Assembly: GCF_963681195.1 (NCBI RefSeq) | Contig: NZ_OY808998.1 | Location: 496,001 to 560,000, forward strand | Length of the DNA stretch: 64,000 bases | Source: Vibrio sp. 16 | GTDB taxonomy: Bacteria > Pseudomonadota > Gammaproteobacteria > Enterobacterales > Vibrionaceae | Direction: 5' to 3' | Shown: positions 27,507-36,657 of the stretch, in pieces | Layout of the letters: every line of letters starts with the position of its first letter | Position numbering within the stretch: the stretch's first letter is position 1 | Made by a program: the position numbers and the translations under genes | The notes under the pieces: generated by a model | What the model saw: the letters and a program-made list of their open reading frames with translations, nothing else | Databases searched by the model: none | Told to the model about the DNA's origin: nothing

Positions 27507-28421
27507 ATGGATCTCAATCTACTCAAAACCTTCGATGTAGTAATGAAAACACGCAGTGTTAATGAAGCAGCAGACAGCCTTGGGATTACGGCACCAGCGG
27601 TCAGCCAAGCATTGAATCGGCTTAGAGAGCAATATCAAGATCCGTTGCTGATCCGCAAAGGACGTGGCATTGCCCCGACCAACTTTGCCGTAGAATTGCA
27701 TGAGGAAATTCAAGAACCACTTAATCTACTGTTAAACGGCGCTAAATCGAGGCAGCAATTTAATCCGTCACTGAGCAACCGAACATTTCGCCTATCAAGC
27801 CACAAAGATCTCGATTTGATGATTGTGCCGCCTTTGATTGATTATCGTGACCAGCATGCACCAAACGTAAAGCTGAGTGCAGACATTGAGCATACCGATG
27901 AGTCTAATCGTCAAGCGGATTTGCGCATGCGTCGCGTCGACATCATACTCGCCACCACACCACTGGATGAGCATGGGTATCATAACGAGCTTTTGTTTGA
28001 GCTCCCACTTGTCGTGATTTGCCGACATGATCACCCGAGAATCCGCCAAGAAATAAGCCACCAGCAATTTTTTACCGAGCGGCACTTGTTGTGGGGTACG
28101 CAGAGATTAAACCAAGACATCGTCGACTCACTGAGTATTAAAACTCAGCCGCAACGCAATATCGTCTATAAAACGGATTCTATCTGCAACGCCGTTATGA
28201 TGGCAGCGCAAACCGACTGGCTCTGTGTGACTAGCCAATGGCACGCCAATCTATTAGCACCTGCCAACCAGATGCAGATTCTTCCCCTTCCCTTTGAGCT
28301 CAATACCCTTCCCGTCTATATGACGTGGCACGAGTCACAGCGACAAGACAGCGGTCATCAGTGGCTCAAAGAGACCTTACTCAACATCACAGCTCAGTTT
28401 CGAAACTCCTTAGTGGATTAA
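27507..28421 (+). CDS. LysR family transcriptional regulator
   Basis: A 304-residue regulator. The winged helix is at residues 1-60 (MDLNLLKTFDVVMKTRSVNE, then AADSLGITAPAVSQALNRLR) and the substrate-binding domain at about 90-300. The ATG at 27507 is chosen over upstream in-frame codons because TAGGA lies 6 bases before it. The alkyl sulfatase gene follows 113 bases downstream in the same direction, so regulation of that gene is plausible but only by position. Confidence 0.87.
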   Translation: MDLNLLKTFDVVMKTRSVNEAADSLGITAPAVSQALNRLREQYQDPLLIRKGRGIAPTNFAVELHEEIQEPLNLLLNGAKSRQQFNPSLSNRTFRLSSHKDLDLMIVPPLIDYRDQHAPNVKLSADIEHTDESNRQADLRMRRVDIILATTPLDEHGYHNELLFELPLVVICRHDHPRIRQEISHQQFFTERHLLWGTQRLNQDIVDSLSIKTQPQRNIVYKTDSICNAVMMAAQTDWLCVTSQWHANLLAPANQMQILPLPFELNTLPVYMTWHESQRQDSGHQWLKETLLNITAQFRNSLVD

Positions 28422-28534
28422 ATAAAACTTAATCCACTTTTTAGCCTTGGTCTATCGATTGATTAATCCGCCAGTTCTACTATCTCTCCATCGACGAGCG
28501 CTGGTCAGCTCGCCCAAAAAGAGAGAGATAAATT

Positions 28535-30502
28535 ATGAAACTTCAAAAATCTATCGTGTCATTGGCAATTCTCGCTACCCTTGCGCCAACTCTTAGCTTC
28601 GCCGCACCAACCACGAGTGCGCCGAAGGAAGCATCAAACTTCACTATCGCGAAAAATGAACAACTCAAACAATACCTAAACTTCGCCAACCAAAGTGACT
28701 TTGATAATGCCTCTCGTGGCTTCATTGCTACCTGGCCAGAGAAAACCATCAAAGACGCCGATGGCAACGTCATTTGGGATTTCTCTAAGTATGACTTTAT
28801 CGACCAAGACACAAACACCGGCACCATTAACCCGTCACTGCTGCGCCAAGCCAAACTGAACAACATTGATGGTCTGTTTAAAGTCAAAGAAGGCGTTTAC
28901 CAAGTGCGCGGCTTTGATCTTTCCGTCATGTCCTTTATTCGTGGCGACAAGGGCTGGGTAGTAGTCGATCCTTTGATCTCTCCCGAAACCGCGGCGGCGG
29001 GCTTGAAACTGCTACGCGACAACGTGGAAGATCTTCCGGTAACTGGCGTTATTTTTACCCACTCACACGTTGACCATTTTGGTGGCATCTTAGGCGTCAC
29101 CAGCCAAGCAGACATCGATGCAGGTAAAGTCGATATTCTTGCTCCTGAAGGCTTCTTCGATCACTCGATTGCTGAAAACCTAATGGCAGGCAATACCATG
29201 TCACGCCGCGCTTCCTACATGTACGGCAATTTGCTAGAGGCCAGTCGCAAAGGTCAAGTCGATGGCGGCTTAGGCAAAACCACATCGTCTGGTGCGCCGG
29301 GTATTGTCAAACCGACCCATATTGCCAACATTACCGGTCAAGAGATGGAAGTTGACGGCGTAAAACTTGAGGTAGTCATGGCGCAAGAGTCAGAAGCGCC
29401 GTCGGAGTTCATGTTCTATTTCCCTCAATACAAAACCATGATGGCTGCGGAAGTGATGACGCACACAGTGCACAATATCTCGACACTGCGCGGTGCCAAA
29501 ACCCGTGATGCTTCCTCTTGGGCGGAGTACATCGACGACGTTCTCCATGCCTATGGTGACAAAGCCGATACCATGATTGCGTCTCACCACTGGCCAACCT
29601 TTGGCAAAGAGAACATTCAAAATCAGCTAGAAAAAACGCGCGATATGTATAAGTTTGTCCACGACCAAACTCTGCGTCTCGCCAATAAAGGCTACACTCC
29701 GAACGAGATTTCCGCTTCTATTCAGTTGCCAGATTCACTCGGTAAAGAGTGGTACAACCGCGGTTACTACGGCACAGTGTCACACAACGCACGTGCGACC
29801 TATGACTTCTACTTTGGCGCATGGTGGGACGGCAACCCTGCTAACCTAAATCCGCTGACACCAACAGAGCAAGGCGCCAAATACGTCGAAGCCATTGGTG
29901 GCGAAGAGAAAGTGATCGAACTGGCAGAAGCCGCGATAGCGAAAGGCGAATACCGCTGGGCAGTGACGCTACTCAACAACGTGACCTTTGCTAACCCAGA
30001 CAATATGGACGCTCGTTATCTTGAAGCGGACGCAATGGAGCAGCTTGGGTACCAAGCCGAATCTGGCCCATGGCGCAATTACTACCTAGGTGGTGCTAAA
30101 GAGCTACGTGAAGGAATTAAACCTGTCGCAACGCCGAACACCGCGGCGATTGCTAAAAACATGCCGTTTGATCAGTTCATGAACTATCTCGGCGTAACAG
30201 TAAAACCGGACGCAGCGAAAGGGTTGGATATCAAAGTGAATATCGATGTCAAAGGCGATGGTCAATACGCCATGGATTTGAGCAACTCGGTATTAAAGTC
30301 CTACTCTGACAAGCAATTTGAAGCGGCCGACTTAACCATTACTCTGTCACGCCAAGCATTCGAAAACATGATGACGAAGCAATCTACTCTTGAAGAGGAA
30401 ATCAAAGCGGGTCATTTCAAAGTGTCTGATCAAGTTGAGTTCAACAAACTCATGTCTGTGTTTGACCAATTTGATATGTGGTTTGGCGTGGTAACACCTT
30501 AA
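28535..30502 (+). CDS. Alkyl sulfatase, metallo-beta-lactamase fold (SdsA1/BDS1-type)
   Basis: A 655-residue secreted enzyme that hydrolyses alkyl sulfates such as dodecyl sulfate to alcohol and sulfate. It has a Sec signal peptide (cut near SFAAP), the dinuclear zinc motif T-H-S-H-V-D-H with His176, His178, Asp180 and His181, further ligands in the PSEFMFYFPQYKTMMAAEVM region and ASHHWPTFG, an alpha-helical dimerisation domain, and a C-terminal SCP2-like domain (about residues 530-655). The AGAGAGA ribosome site is clear. It may let the cell use sulfate esters as sulfur or carbon source. A terminator follows. Confidence 0.92.
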   Translation: MKLQKSIVSLAILATLAPTLSFAAPTTSAPKEASNFTIAKNEQLKQYLNFANQSDFDNASRGFIATWPEKTIKDADGNVIWDFSKYDFIDQDTNTGTINPSLLRQAKLNNIDGLFKVKEGVYQVRGFDLSVMSFIRGDKGWVVVDPLISPETAAAGLKLLRDNVEDLPVTGVIFTHSHVDHFGGILGVTSQADIDAGKVDILAPEGFFDHSIAENLMAGNTMSRRASYMYGNLLEASRKGQVDGGLGKTTSSGAPGIVKPTHIANITGQEMEVDGVKLEVVMAQESEAPSEFMFYFPQYKTMMAAEVMTHTVHNISTLRGAKTRDASSWAEYIDDVLHAYGDKADTMIASHHWPTFGKENIQNQLEKTRDMYKFVHDQTLRLANKGYTPNEISASIQLPDSLGKEWYNRGYYGTVSHNARATYDFYFGAWWDGNPANLNPLTPTEQGAKYVEAIGGEEKVIELAEAAIAKGEYRWAVTLLNNVTFANPDNMDARYLEADAMEQLGYQAESGPWRNYYLGGAKELREGIKPVATPNTAAIAKNMPFDQFMNYLGVTVKPDAAKGLDIKVNIDVKGDGQYAMDLSNSVLKSYSDKQFEAADLTITLSRQAFENMMTKQSTLEEEIKAGHFKVSDQVEFNKLMSVFDQFDMWFGVVTP

Positions 30503-30530
30503 CCCAAGCCCAATGTCCAAATAGTTGTAT

Positions 30531-30556
30531 AAAAAAGCCCGCAATCTGCGGGCTTT
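30531..30556. terminator. Terminator after the alkyl sulfatase gene
   Basis: AAAAAAGCCCGC (30531-30542) and GCGGGCTTT (30548-30556) form a stem with loop AATCT. It lies in the gap with the convergent chemoreceptor gene and its A-run makes it better on the minus strand. Confidence 0.85.
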
Positions 30557-30560
30557 GTTG

Positions 30561-32297
30561 TTATTGCACTTTAAACTGGGCGACGACGCTGCTGAGATTG
30601 CGCGATGTGCCGCTCAATTCATCACTGACCGCAGCGGCTTGTGATGCATTGCCATTAAGCGTGTGAATAATGTCTTGAATCGCCACCATATTGCGGCTGA
30701 CTTCATCGGTCACTTGACGCTGCTGCTGAGCGGAAGTGGAAACGTGAATATTCACTTCATTAATTTCGGTCACCGAATCTGTCACTTCATTGAGCGATAG
30801 CATAACTTGTTCGGTATGCTCTGCGGTGGCTTCACAACTTTGACGCGTCACGTCCATCTCATTAACCACACTGTTGGTCGTCTCTTTGAGCTTTTGCAGC
30901 ATCTCATTGATTTGAGACGTACTCTGTTGAGTGCGTCCAGCCAAGGCGCGAACCTCATCCGCAACCACTGCAAAGCCTCGACCTTGCTCACCAGCACGTG
31001 CCGCTTCAATCGCAGCGTTCAGTGCGAGTAAGTTGGTTTGCTCAGCAATTTCACCAATCACTTGCAATACCGTACTGATTTGCTTGGTGTCTTCATCCAT
31101 GGTGCTGATGGTCGACGACATCGAGGTCACTTGCTCAACTAAATTACTCACGCTCTCGACAGCGTTGGCAACAGTTTGCTTCGATTGTTCAGAGTAACGG
31201 TTTGCTTGCTCAGTTAGTTGGGCGGCGTTTTCTGCACTTTGGGCGATAGAGACCGCGCTGGCGCTCATCTCTTCCACTGCCGTGATGACTTGCTCTGTCT
31301 CTAGCGTGTGCTGATTTAACGTATGCAAATTCGACGATGACTGCTGGCTAATATCACGCACCGCAGAATCAATGCCTTTCGAAGAGTCCGACACCTCAAT
31401 AAACATGGTCTGTAACTTCTCGATAAACTGGTTAATCGAGCTGGAAATCTCGCCAATTTCATCTTGCTTTTCTACGCTAAGGCGGCGAGTCAAATCGCCA
31501 TTTCCTTGCGCCAAATCCGCAACCAGTTCTTTCAGGCGCATTAGCGGTTTGAACGAGTACTGCAGCAGCAACACACTCAACACAACAATCACGACACCGA
31601 TTACCGCTAGCGCAATAGTCACGTTCCAACTCAGCGACGCAGTGTTGGCTGCGATGCTGTCATTGTCAATGTAACCGGTAAGTTGCCAAGTTTGCTCACC
31701 CAGTTCAATCGAGCGATTTACTGGCGTAAAGTTACCCGCCTGAGTGTTTGAAAAGATTTTGATGTTACCTGCGGTCAATTCCGCATAGCTGCCTTGATAC
31801 GTGTAGACATCGATCACCTTGCCAAGATCGGTCAAGTTAAGCACAAAAAAGTCGACCGAATCATCCAAGCGTTTGATTGAAAAAGTAATCACGGGTAAGC
31901 CGTCCATCATGGTAACGGGGCTGATTTTGATTTCTTCTCCGTGTGATTCCGCTTGTGCGATAAACTGCTCAGCGGCCTCATCACTCATGTTACCACTGTC
32001 ATCAAATGCATAACCATTGACAATTTTAACGATACGATAAAAGCCTGAACTCTCTTTCGTTTCACTAATATCCATCATGCTAAAGTTTAGGCTAGTTGCG
32101 AGATTAAGCTTGCTTTGCAGATCCTTTTCTAGCTTCTGCTGAATGAGGTCAATACTGTGAGTAATGCTTTGTGTATCAGTACGTTGTATATAGTGACTAA
32201 TGAAATAATTTACGCTGATAAATGATGTGAGAATCGTAGTAAAAATAATAGATATGATGAGCACTACGATTTTATTCTTGAACGAAATGTTCTTCAT
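30561..32297 (-). CDS. Methyl-accepting chemotaxis protein
   Basis: A 578-residue membrane chemoreceptor. A first membrane helix (about residues 9-31) is followed by a periplasmic sensor of about 190 residues, a second helix (about 224-246), a HAMP domain (about 247-300) and the cytoplasmic signalling domain. The highly conserved hairpin tip is at [20 protein letters not shown], continuing with [20 protein letters not shown]. The periplasmic domain resembles a single-Cache type by size, but I cannot name the ligand. No CheW-docking pentapeptide is visible at the C terminus. It is monocistronic. Confidence 0.92.
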   Translation of the reverse strand: MKNISFKNKIVVLIISIIFTTILTSFISVNYFISHYIQRTDTQSITHSIDLIQQKLEKDLQSKLNLATSLNFSMMDISETKESSGFYRIVKIVNGYAFDDSGNMSDEAAEQFIAQAESHGEEIKISPVTMMDGLPVITFSIKRLDDSVDFFVLNLTDLGKVIDVYTYQGSYAELTAGNIKIFSNTQAGNFTPVNRSIELGEQTWQLTGYIDNDSIAANTASLSWNVTIALAVIGVVIVVLSVLLLQYSFKPLMRLKELVADLAQGNGDLTRRLSVEKQDEIGEISSSINQFIEKLQTMFIEVSDSSKGIDSAVRDISQQSSSNLHTLNQHTLETEQVITAVEEMSASAVSIAQSAENAAQLTEQANRYSEQSKQTVANAVESVSNLVEQVTSMSSTISTMDEDTKQISTVLQVIGEIAEQTNLLALNAAIEAARAGEQGRGFAVVADEVRALAGRTQQSTSQINEMLQKLKETTNSVVNEMDVTRQSCEATAEHTEQVMLSLNEVTDSVTEINEVNIHVSTSAQQQRQVTDEVSRNMVAIQDIIHTLNGNASQAAAVSDELSGTSRNLSSVVAQFKVQ

Positions 32298-32607
32298 GAC
32301 ACTTTACATCCTTAAAAGTGAAGATTGAATAAACTTGCATCCTTGATGGGAAAATATCTAATTTATTTAACCAGTTAGATAACGTTCCGCTGACAATGGT
32401 AAGCCAGCGAAAACGTTGGCGCAATGACCAATCGTCTCTTTTACCGTCCCCCTTCTATTAAATTGCAGCCCATGCCACACTTCATTGAGAGGACGTGTGA
32501 TCACACACCGCGCATCATTAGATCACAATTTGATAACATTTTTGCTTCTCTGCTTCTAAAACCAATTAGAATAAAAACTCAATGTTGTGATTCTGATTAG
32601 GTGAATA
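32298..32607. other. Intergenic region between chemoreceptor and thioesterase genes
   Basis: This 310-base region separates divergent genes. It is AT-rich close to both starts. I see no clear sigma-28 promoter on the minus strand (a loose TAAA match lacks a good partner) and no hairpin, repeat or coding potential that I can support. Confidence 0.5.
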
Positions 32608-33039
32608 ATGGACGATTTACTCAAAGACTTTCCTGTTATAACGAAAGTACCAGTTGCTTGGGGTGAAATGGATGCCCTCCAACACGTCAATAACGTGGTT
32701 TATTTCCGCTATTTTGAAACCGCTCGCTTGGAGTACTTTGATAAAATCAAGCTTTTGGTCAATATCGCCGACAGTCACATTGGTCCTGTGCTTGGGGAAA
32801 CCAGTTGTCGTTATAAGCTGCCCATCACTTACCCAGATACCTTGCTGATTGGGTCTCGCGTTGTGGATCTGCAAGATGACCGTTTTACTATGGAGTATCA
32901 AATTGTTAGCCAAAAGCTAGGGCAAATCAGCACCGTGGGGAAAGCAACCTGTGTGATGTTTGACTTTAAAAACAACAGCAAAGCGCTCGTCCCAGACATC
33001 GTCAAGCAAGCAATATTAGATTTAGAAGAGCAGCACTAA
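32608..33039 (+). CDS. Acyl-CoA thioesterase, hotdog fold (YbgC/4HBT-like)
   Basis: A 143-residue hotdog-fold thioesterase. The active-site pattern is VAWGEMDALQHVNNVVYFRYFE, with the aspartate and asparagine typical of the 4-hydroxybenzoyl-CoA thioesterase group. Such enzymes hydrolyse acyl-CoA in the cytoplasm; chain length preference is not visible. It is a single gene, and the copper operon promoter begins only 5 bases after its stop codon. Confidence 0.87.
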   Translation: MDDLLKDFPVITKVPVAWGEMDALQHVNNVVYFRYFETARLEYFDKIKLLVNIADSHIGPVLGETSCRYKLPITYPDTLLIGSRVVDLQDDRFTMEYQIVSQKLGQISTVGKATCVMFDFKNNSKALVPDIVKQAILDLEEQH

Positions 33040-33043
33040 GCCC

Positions 33044-33074
33044 TTGACCTTAACCCTAGGGTAAGCTCTATACT
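33044..33074 (+). promoter_or_regulatory. MerR-family (CueR-like) promoter of the copper operon
   Basis: TTGACC (33044-33049) and TATACT (33069-33074) are separated by 19 bases, the overlong spacing typical of MerR-family targets. Inside the spacer is ACCCTAGGGT, a perfect 10-base palindrome, within a broader imperfect dyad (CCTTAACCC/GGGTAAG). The E. coli copA promoter has TTGACC and 19-base spacing as well. No merR-type metalloregulator gene is present next to it. Confidence 0.78.
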
Positions 33075-33104
33075 CAATAAATCTTTTTGACTTAATGGTG
33101 CGAC

Positions 33105-33509
33105 ATGAGCGTTTCTCTGACTCGCAAAATTTGGATTTCTCTATTCAGTATTCTCGCAATGCTGATGTCGAGCTTTGCATCCAGCGCACCATTGATGACG
33201 TTTCAAATGCTGTCTAGCAGTTACGTTGAAACCGAAGCGGCCACGCATTGCGCGATGACCTCTTCATCTGAGATGAGCCATCACCAAACCAATCAAACGC
33301 ATTCCAATCAACCCGCGCAGCCATCATGTGATTCGGGTAGCGATAAGGCCCACAACTGCTGTGGATCGGTTTGCGTGACTGTGTTGGCATTGTTTTCGCC
33401 ACAGGACCAACTCACTCACCTCACCTCTTATCTAGCCCTGATCCACCCAGAAGCCCATGGCAACGCAATCTATCGCCAAGCTTCGCTCTATCGCCCCCCA
33501 ATAGCGTAA
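33105..33509 (+). CDS. Small exported Cys/His-rich protein, first gene of the copper operon
   Basis: A 134-residue protein with a signal peptide (MSVSLTRKIWISLFSILAML, cut near SFASSA). The middle contains a His/Cys cluster: THCAMTSS, SEMSHHQTNQTHSNQ, CDSGSDKAHNCCGSVC. Five cysteines, seven histidines (another histidine or two lie nearer the C terminus) and several methionines suggest metal binding in the periplasm. It is the first gene after a MerR-type promoter and is followed 84 bases later by cusC. I do not recognise a named family. Confidence 0.7.
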   Translation: MSVSLTRKIWISLFSILAMLMSSFASSAPLMTFQMLSSSYVETEAATHCAMTSSSEMSHHQTNQTHSNQPAQPSCDSGSDKAHNCCGSVCVTVLALFSPQDQLTHLTSYLALIHPEAHGNAIYRQASLYRPPIA

Positions 33510-33593
33510 ATCCGTTCATTTTTTTGTCCTCTTCTCAGCCTTGACTGAGGAGTCGTTTACTCGTGCGCTTTGCACATAACAACGGATTACACT

Positions 33594-34937
33594 GTGAAAA
33601 ATATTGCGACGATAGCAGCGCTCTCTGTTAGCTCTGCACTATGGGCGTCCAATGCTTTGGCGGCAACACAACCCGTAACGCAACAGCATTTGGTGCCACC
33701 GACACTCCCTGAATTAATTCACTCAGCTCTGAGCAATGACGCGACTCGTTATCAGTTTTATGCTCAGTCACAAGCCATGCGCGAAACCGGCGTGGCGGCC
33801 TCAACGCTCATGGACCCAAAACTGAAAATGGGCTTTGGGGGCTTGCCTGTCGACAGTTTCAAATTTGATGAAGACCCAATGACCAATGTGTCAGTTGGGT
33901 TGATGCAGCAATTTGAACGCGGCTCAACCTTAGAGCTGCAACAAAAGAAAGCCAATACACAAGCCGACGGTATCGCGGCTCAAGTTCAAAATCGGGAGAT
34001 CGATGTCGTCAACCGTATCACTCAGCTTTGGGTTGAACTTGGCTACCAACAGTCGGCGCAACGCATTCTTGAACAAAACAAAGGATTGATGCGTGAGATG
34101 GAGCGTTTCATTCAGACCAACTACGCCATTGGTAAAAGCGAAGCGCAAGATCTACTCAATGCCCAACTGCAGATCGCCAAACTGGATGAAAAACTCCAAG
34201 CCAATGGCCAAATGCAGCGCCGCATTGTCTCGCAACTCTCAGAATGGCTAGGCTCTGAGTGGATTCGCTCGGCGCAAAATATCCAAGCTGACAATCAGCT
34301 CGATTGGCATAAACTTGAGCGCATTGTGGAGCCCAATTCCGTCGACCACTACCGCCGCTTAAACCAGCATCCAATGGTCAAAATGGCAGACATCAACATT
34401 GCGGCAAACCAAACGCAAGTCGACATCGCTGAGCAAGCCTATACGCCCCAGTTTGGTGTTGAAGTCATGTACGCGCACCGCCAAGCGAACAATATGATGG
34501 GCGAACCGGCTTCCGATCTAGTCAGTGCCTATTTGACGATGGACATTCCGCTGTTTACGGGCAACCGCCAAGACCGAAATCTCGCGGCGGCTCAGCATCA
34601 AGTTGGGGCGGCGCAGTCTCAAAAAGATTCACTTCTCTCGCAAATGAATGCACAAGTGAATGCACTGCTTGTTGATCGCGAGAACCTTCAGCAACGCCTC
34701 GACCGCTATACCGACACGCTTCTCCCTCAAGCGAACGCGCGCATCAAGGCCGTCGAAAGGGGTTATCAAAACAACACTGCGCAGTTCAATGATGTGATTT
34801 CAGCCACCACCGACGAACTCGCTCTTCGAGTCGAACAAGAGCGGTTGATCGCCGATCTCAATATCACCAACAGCAATCTTGCAGCCTTGCTGGGTGGTTT
34901 CGAATACCACGTTTCTCAACCTCAACTCAGCAAATAG
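33594..34937 (+). CDS. cusC: TolC-family outer membrane efflux protein (CusC-like)
   Basis: A 447-residue outer-membrane channel subunit. It starts at the GTG at 33594 (CGGA upstream), giving a signal peptide (MKNIATIAALSVSSALWASN, cut after NALA); a TTG at 33570 would add eight residues. Two copies of the OEP repeat are visible, about residues 45-230 and 255-440, with the coiled-coil hairpins rich in Q, A and L. It lacks the lipobox cysteine of E. coli CusC. It sits with cusB and cusA in an efflux operon; cusB follows 11 bases later. Confidence 0.88.
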   Translation: MKNIATIAALSVSSALWASNALAATQPVTQQHLVPPTLPELIHSALSNDATRYQFYAQSQAMRETGVAASTLMDPKLKMGFGGLPVDSFKFDEDPMTNVSVGLMQQFERGSTLELQQKKANTQADGIAAQVQNREIDVVNRITQLWVELGYQQSAQRILEQNKGLMREMERFIQTNYAIGKSEAQDLLNAQLQIAKLDEKLQANGQMQRRIVSQLSEWLGSEWIRSAQNIQADNQLDWHKLERIVEPNSVDHYRRLNQHPMVKMADINIAANQTQVDIAEQAYTPQFGVEVMYAHRQANNMMGEPASDLVSAYLTMDIPLFTGNRQDRNLAAAQHQVGAAQSQKDSLLSQMNAQVNALLVDRENLQQRLDRYTDTLLPQANARIKAVERGYQNNTAQFNDVISATTDELALRVEQERLIADLNITNSNLAALLGGFEYHVSQPQLSK

Positions 34938-34948
34938 AAGGTAACCCA

Positions 34949-36655
34949 ATGAAAACATTACAAGTGGCAACTCTTGCCTTGCTGGTTGGGGGCGCACTCG
35001 GCTTTGTAACCAATCAGCATTTCATTTCCGCCAATCATGATATGACGGCGATGACATCGGCAAACGCAGCCGACAGTAACGAACCGCTCTACTGGGTTGC
35101 GCCTATGGATCCCAATTACAAGCGTGACAAGCCAGGTAAATCTCCCATGGGCATGGATTTGATTCCCGTTTATGCAGAAGACCTTGCCGGTGGAAACAGC
35201 CAACCGGGCACGGTCACCATCTCTCCTGAAGTTGAAAACAATTTGGGGGTAAAAACGGAATCCGTACTTCGCGAGCCATTGAGCCCACGCATTGAGACTG
35301 TCGGTTACATTGCCTTTGACGAAAGTCATCTATGGCAAACCAACGTCCGCGTTGCTGGCTGGGTCGAGAAACTCAATATTAACGCAGTAGGGGAAAAAGT
35401 AGCCAAAGGCGATGTGCTGTTTAGCTTGTACTCGCCAGAGCTGGTAAAAGCCCAAGAAGAACTGCTCAACGCCTACCGAACCGGACGCAGTGGCTTAGTG
35501 AAAGGAGCGACTGAACGTTTAGTTACGCTTGGCGTCGATCGCAGCCAAATTCAAGCCATTAAGCGCAGTGGCAAAGCCTCACAAACCATTGAGATAAAAG
35601 CTCCCGCGGACGGCGTGATTGCTAGCCTAAACATCCGTGAAGGTGGTTACCTTTCACCTGCTCAAGCTGTGATTAGCGCAGGCCCACTCGATAATGTCTG
35701 GGTCGACGCTGAGGTATTCGAGCGTCAAACCCATTGGATGAAAGCGGGCAGCCAAGCAACCATGACACTCGATGCGATTCCGGGCAATGAGTGGCAAGGC
35801 GTGGTCGATTATGTTTATCCCATTCTCGATCCAAACACTCGAACATTGCGCGTACGCCTCAAGTTCCCCAATCCAAACGGTGAGCTCAAACCCAACATGT
35901 TTGCCAACATTGCGCTGCAACCTGTTAGCGAAGAATCTGTACTGACGGTCGCGAAATCGGCGGTGATTCGCTCTGGGGGCATGACCCGAGTCGTGCTTGC
36001 TGAAGGAGAAGGCAAATACCGCTCCGCACGCATCGAAGTGGGCCGTGAAGCGGGCGACAGAATTGAAGTGTTGCAAGGGCTGACTCAAAACGATCGTATC
36101 GTCACTTCTGCCCACTTTATGCTCGACTCAGAATCGAGCCAGTCGGCCGACTTATCGCGCATCAACGGCATAGAGCCCCCCGCTGAAACCGTCTGGGCCA
36201 AAGGCGAAATCACGGATGTGATGGCAGGGCACCGCATGTTAACCCTCAACCACCAGCCCGTCCCAGAGTGGAACTGGCCAGGGATGGTGATGAACTTCAA
36301 TCTGGCAGAAAACGTAGACATGAGCGTTCTCAACAAAGGGCAAGCGATTGAGTTTGAGATGAAGAAAACCAATTCCGGTCAGTATGAGATTGTCGATATC
36401 AAAGCAGACAACAGCATCATTGCCGCAGAAGTATGGGTGACGGGTGACATCACCATGTTGATGGCGGATTTTGGCATGATCACACTCAAACACTTGCCGG
36501 TCGCCGAATGGAACTGGGAAGCGGGGGAAATGAACTTTTCGGTCGGTGAAGAGGTGAACTTATCTGGATTTGAAGAAGGGCAAAAGGTTCGCTTTCTAGT
36601 TGAAAAACAAGGCTCTGACTATCAGTTGAAGAAACTTGAAGCGGTAGAGGGCTAA
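34949..36655 (+). CDS. cusB: Periplasmic adaptor CusB with heavy-metal-binding domain and two CusF-like domains
   Basis: A 568-residue membrane-fusion protein linking CusA to CusC. After an N-terminal membrane anchor comes a heavy-metal-binding domain (YWVAPMDPNYKRDKPGKSPMG near residue 48), then lipoyl and beta-barrel regions. The C-terminal part (about 412-568) is two tandem CusF-like OB domains. The first keeps all copper ligands of CusF: His435, Trp443, Met446, Met448. The second keeps His515, Trp523 and Met528 but has Gly526 in the place of the first methionine. In E. coli CusF is a separate small chaperone. The gene is 3 bases from cusA. Confidence 0.92.
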   Translation: MKTLQVATLALLVGGALGFVTNQHFISANHDMTAMTSANAADSNEPLYWVAPMDPNYKRDKPGKSPMGMDLIPVYAEDLAGGNSQPGTVTISPEVENNLGVKTESVLREPLSPRIETVGYIAFDESHLWQTNVRVAGWVEKLNINAVGEKVAKGDVLFSLYSPELVKAQEELLNAYRTGRSGLVKGATERLVTLGVDRSQIQAIKRSGKASQTIEIKAPADGVIASLNIREGGYLSPAQAVISAGPLDNVWVDAEVFERQTHWMKAGSQATMTLDAIPGNEWQGVVDYVYPILDPNTRTLRVRLKFPNPNGELKPNMFANIALQPVSEESVLTVAKSAVIRSGGMTRVVLAEGEGKYRSARIEVGREAGDRIEVLQGLTQNDRIVTSAHFMLDSESSQSADLSRINGIEPPAETVWAKGEITDVMAGHRMLTLNHQPVPEWNWPGMVMNFNLAENVDMSVLNKGQAIEFEMKKTNSGQYEIVDIKADNSIIAAEVWVTGDITMLMADFGMITLKHLPVAEWNWEAGEMNFSVGEEVNLSGFEEGQKVRFLVEKQGSDYQLKKLEAVEG

Positions 36656-36657
36656 CC

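Noticed and set aside
27371..27526. Longer GNAT protein reaching 27526
   Set aside because: It would overlap the divergent LysR gene start and lacks a matching family N terminus; the GTG at 27370 fits GNAT length.
33570..33593. TTG start eight codons upstream of cusC
   Set aside because: It adds residues before a clean signal peptide and has no ribosome site; the GTG at 33594 has CGGA at proper spacing.
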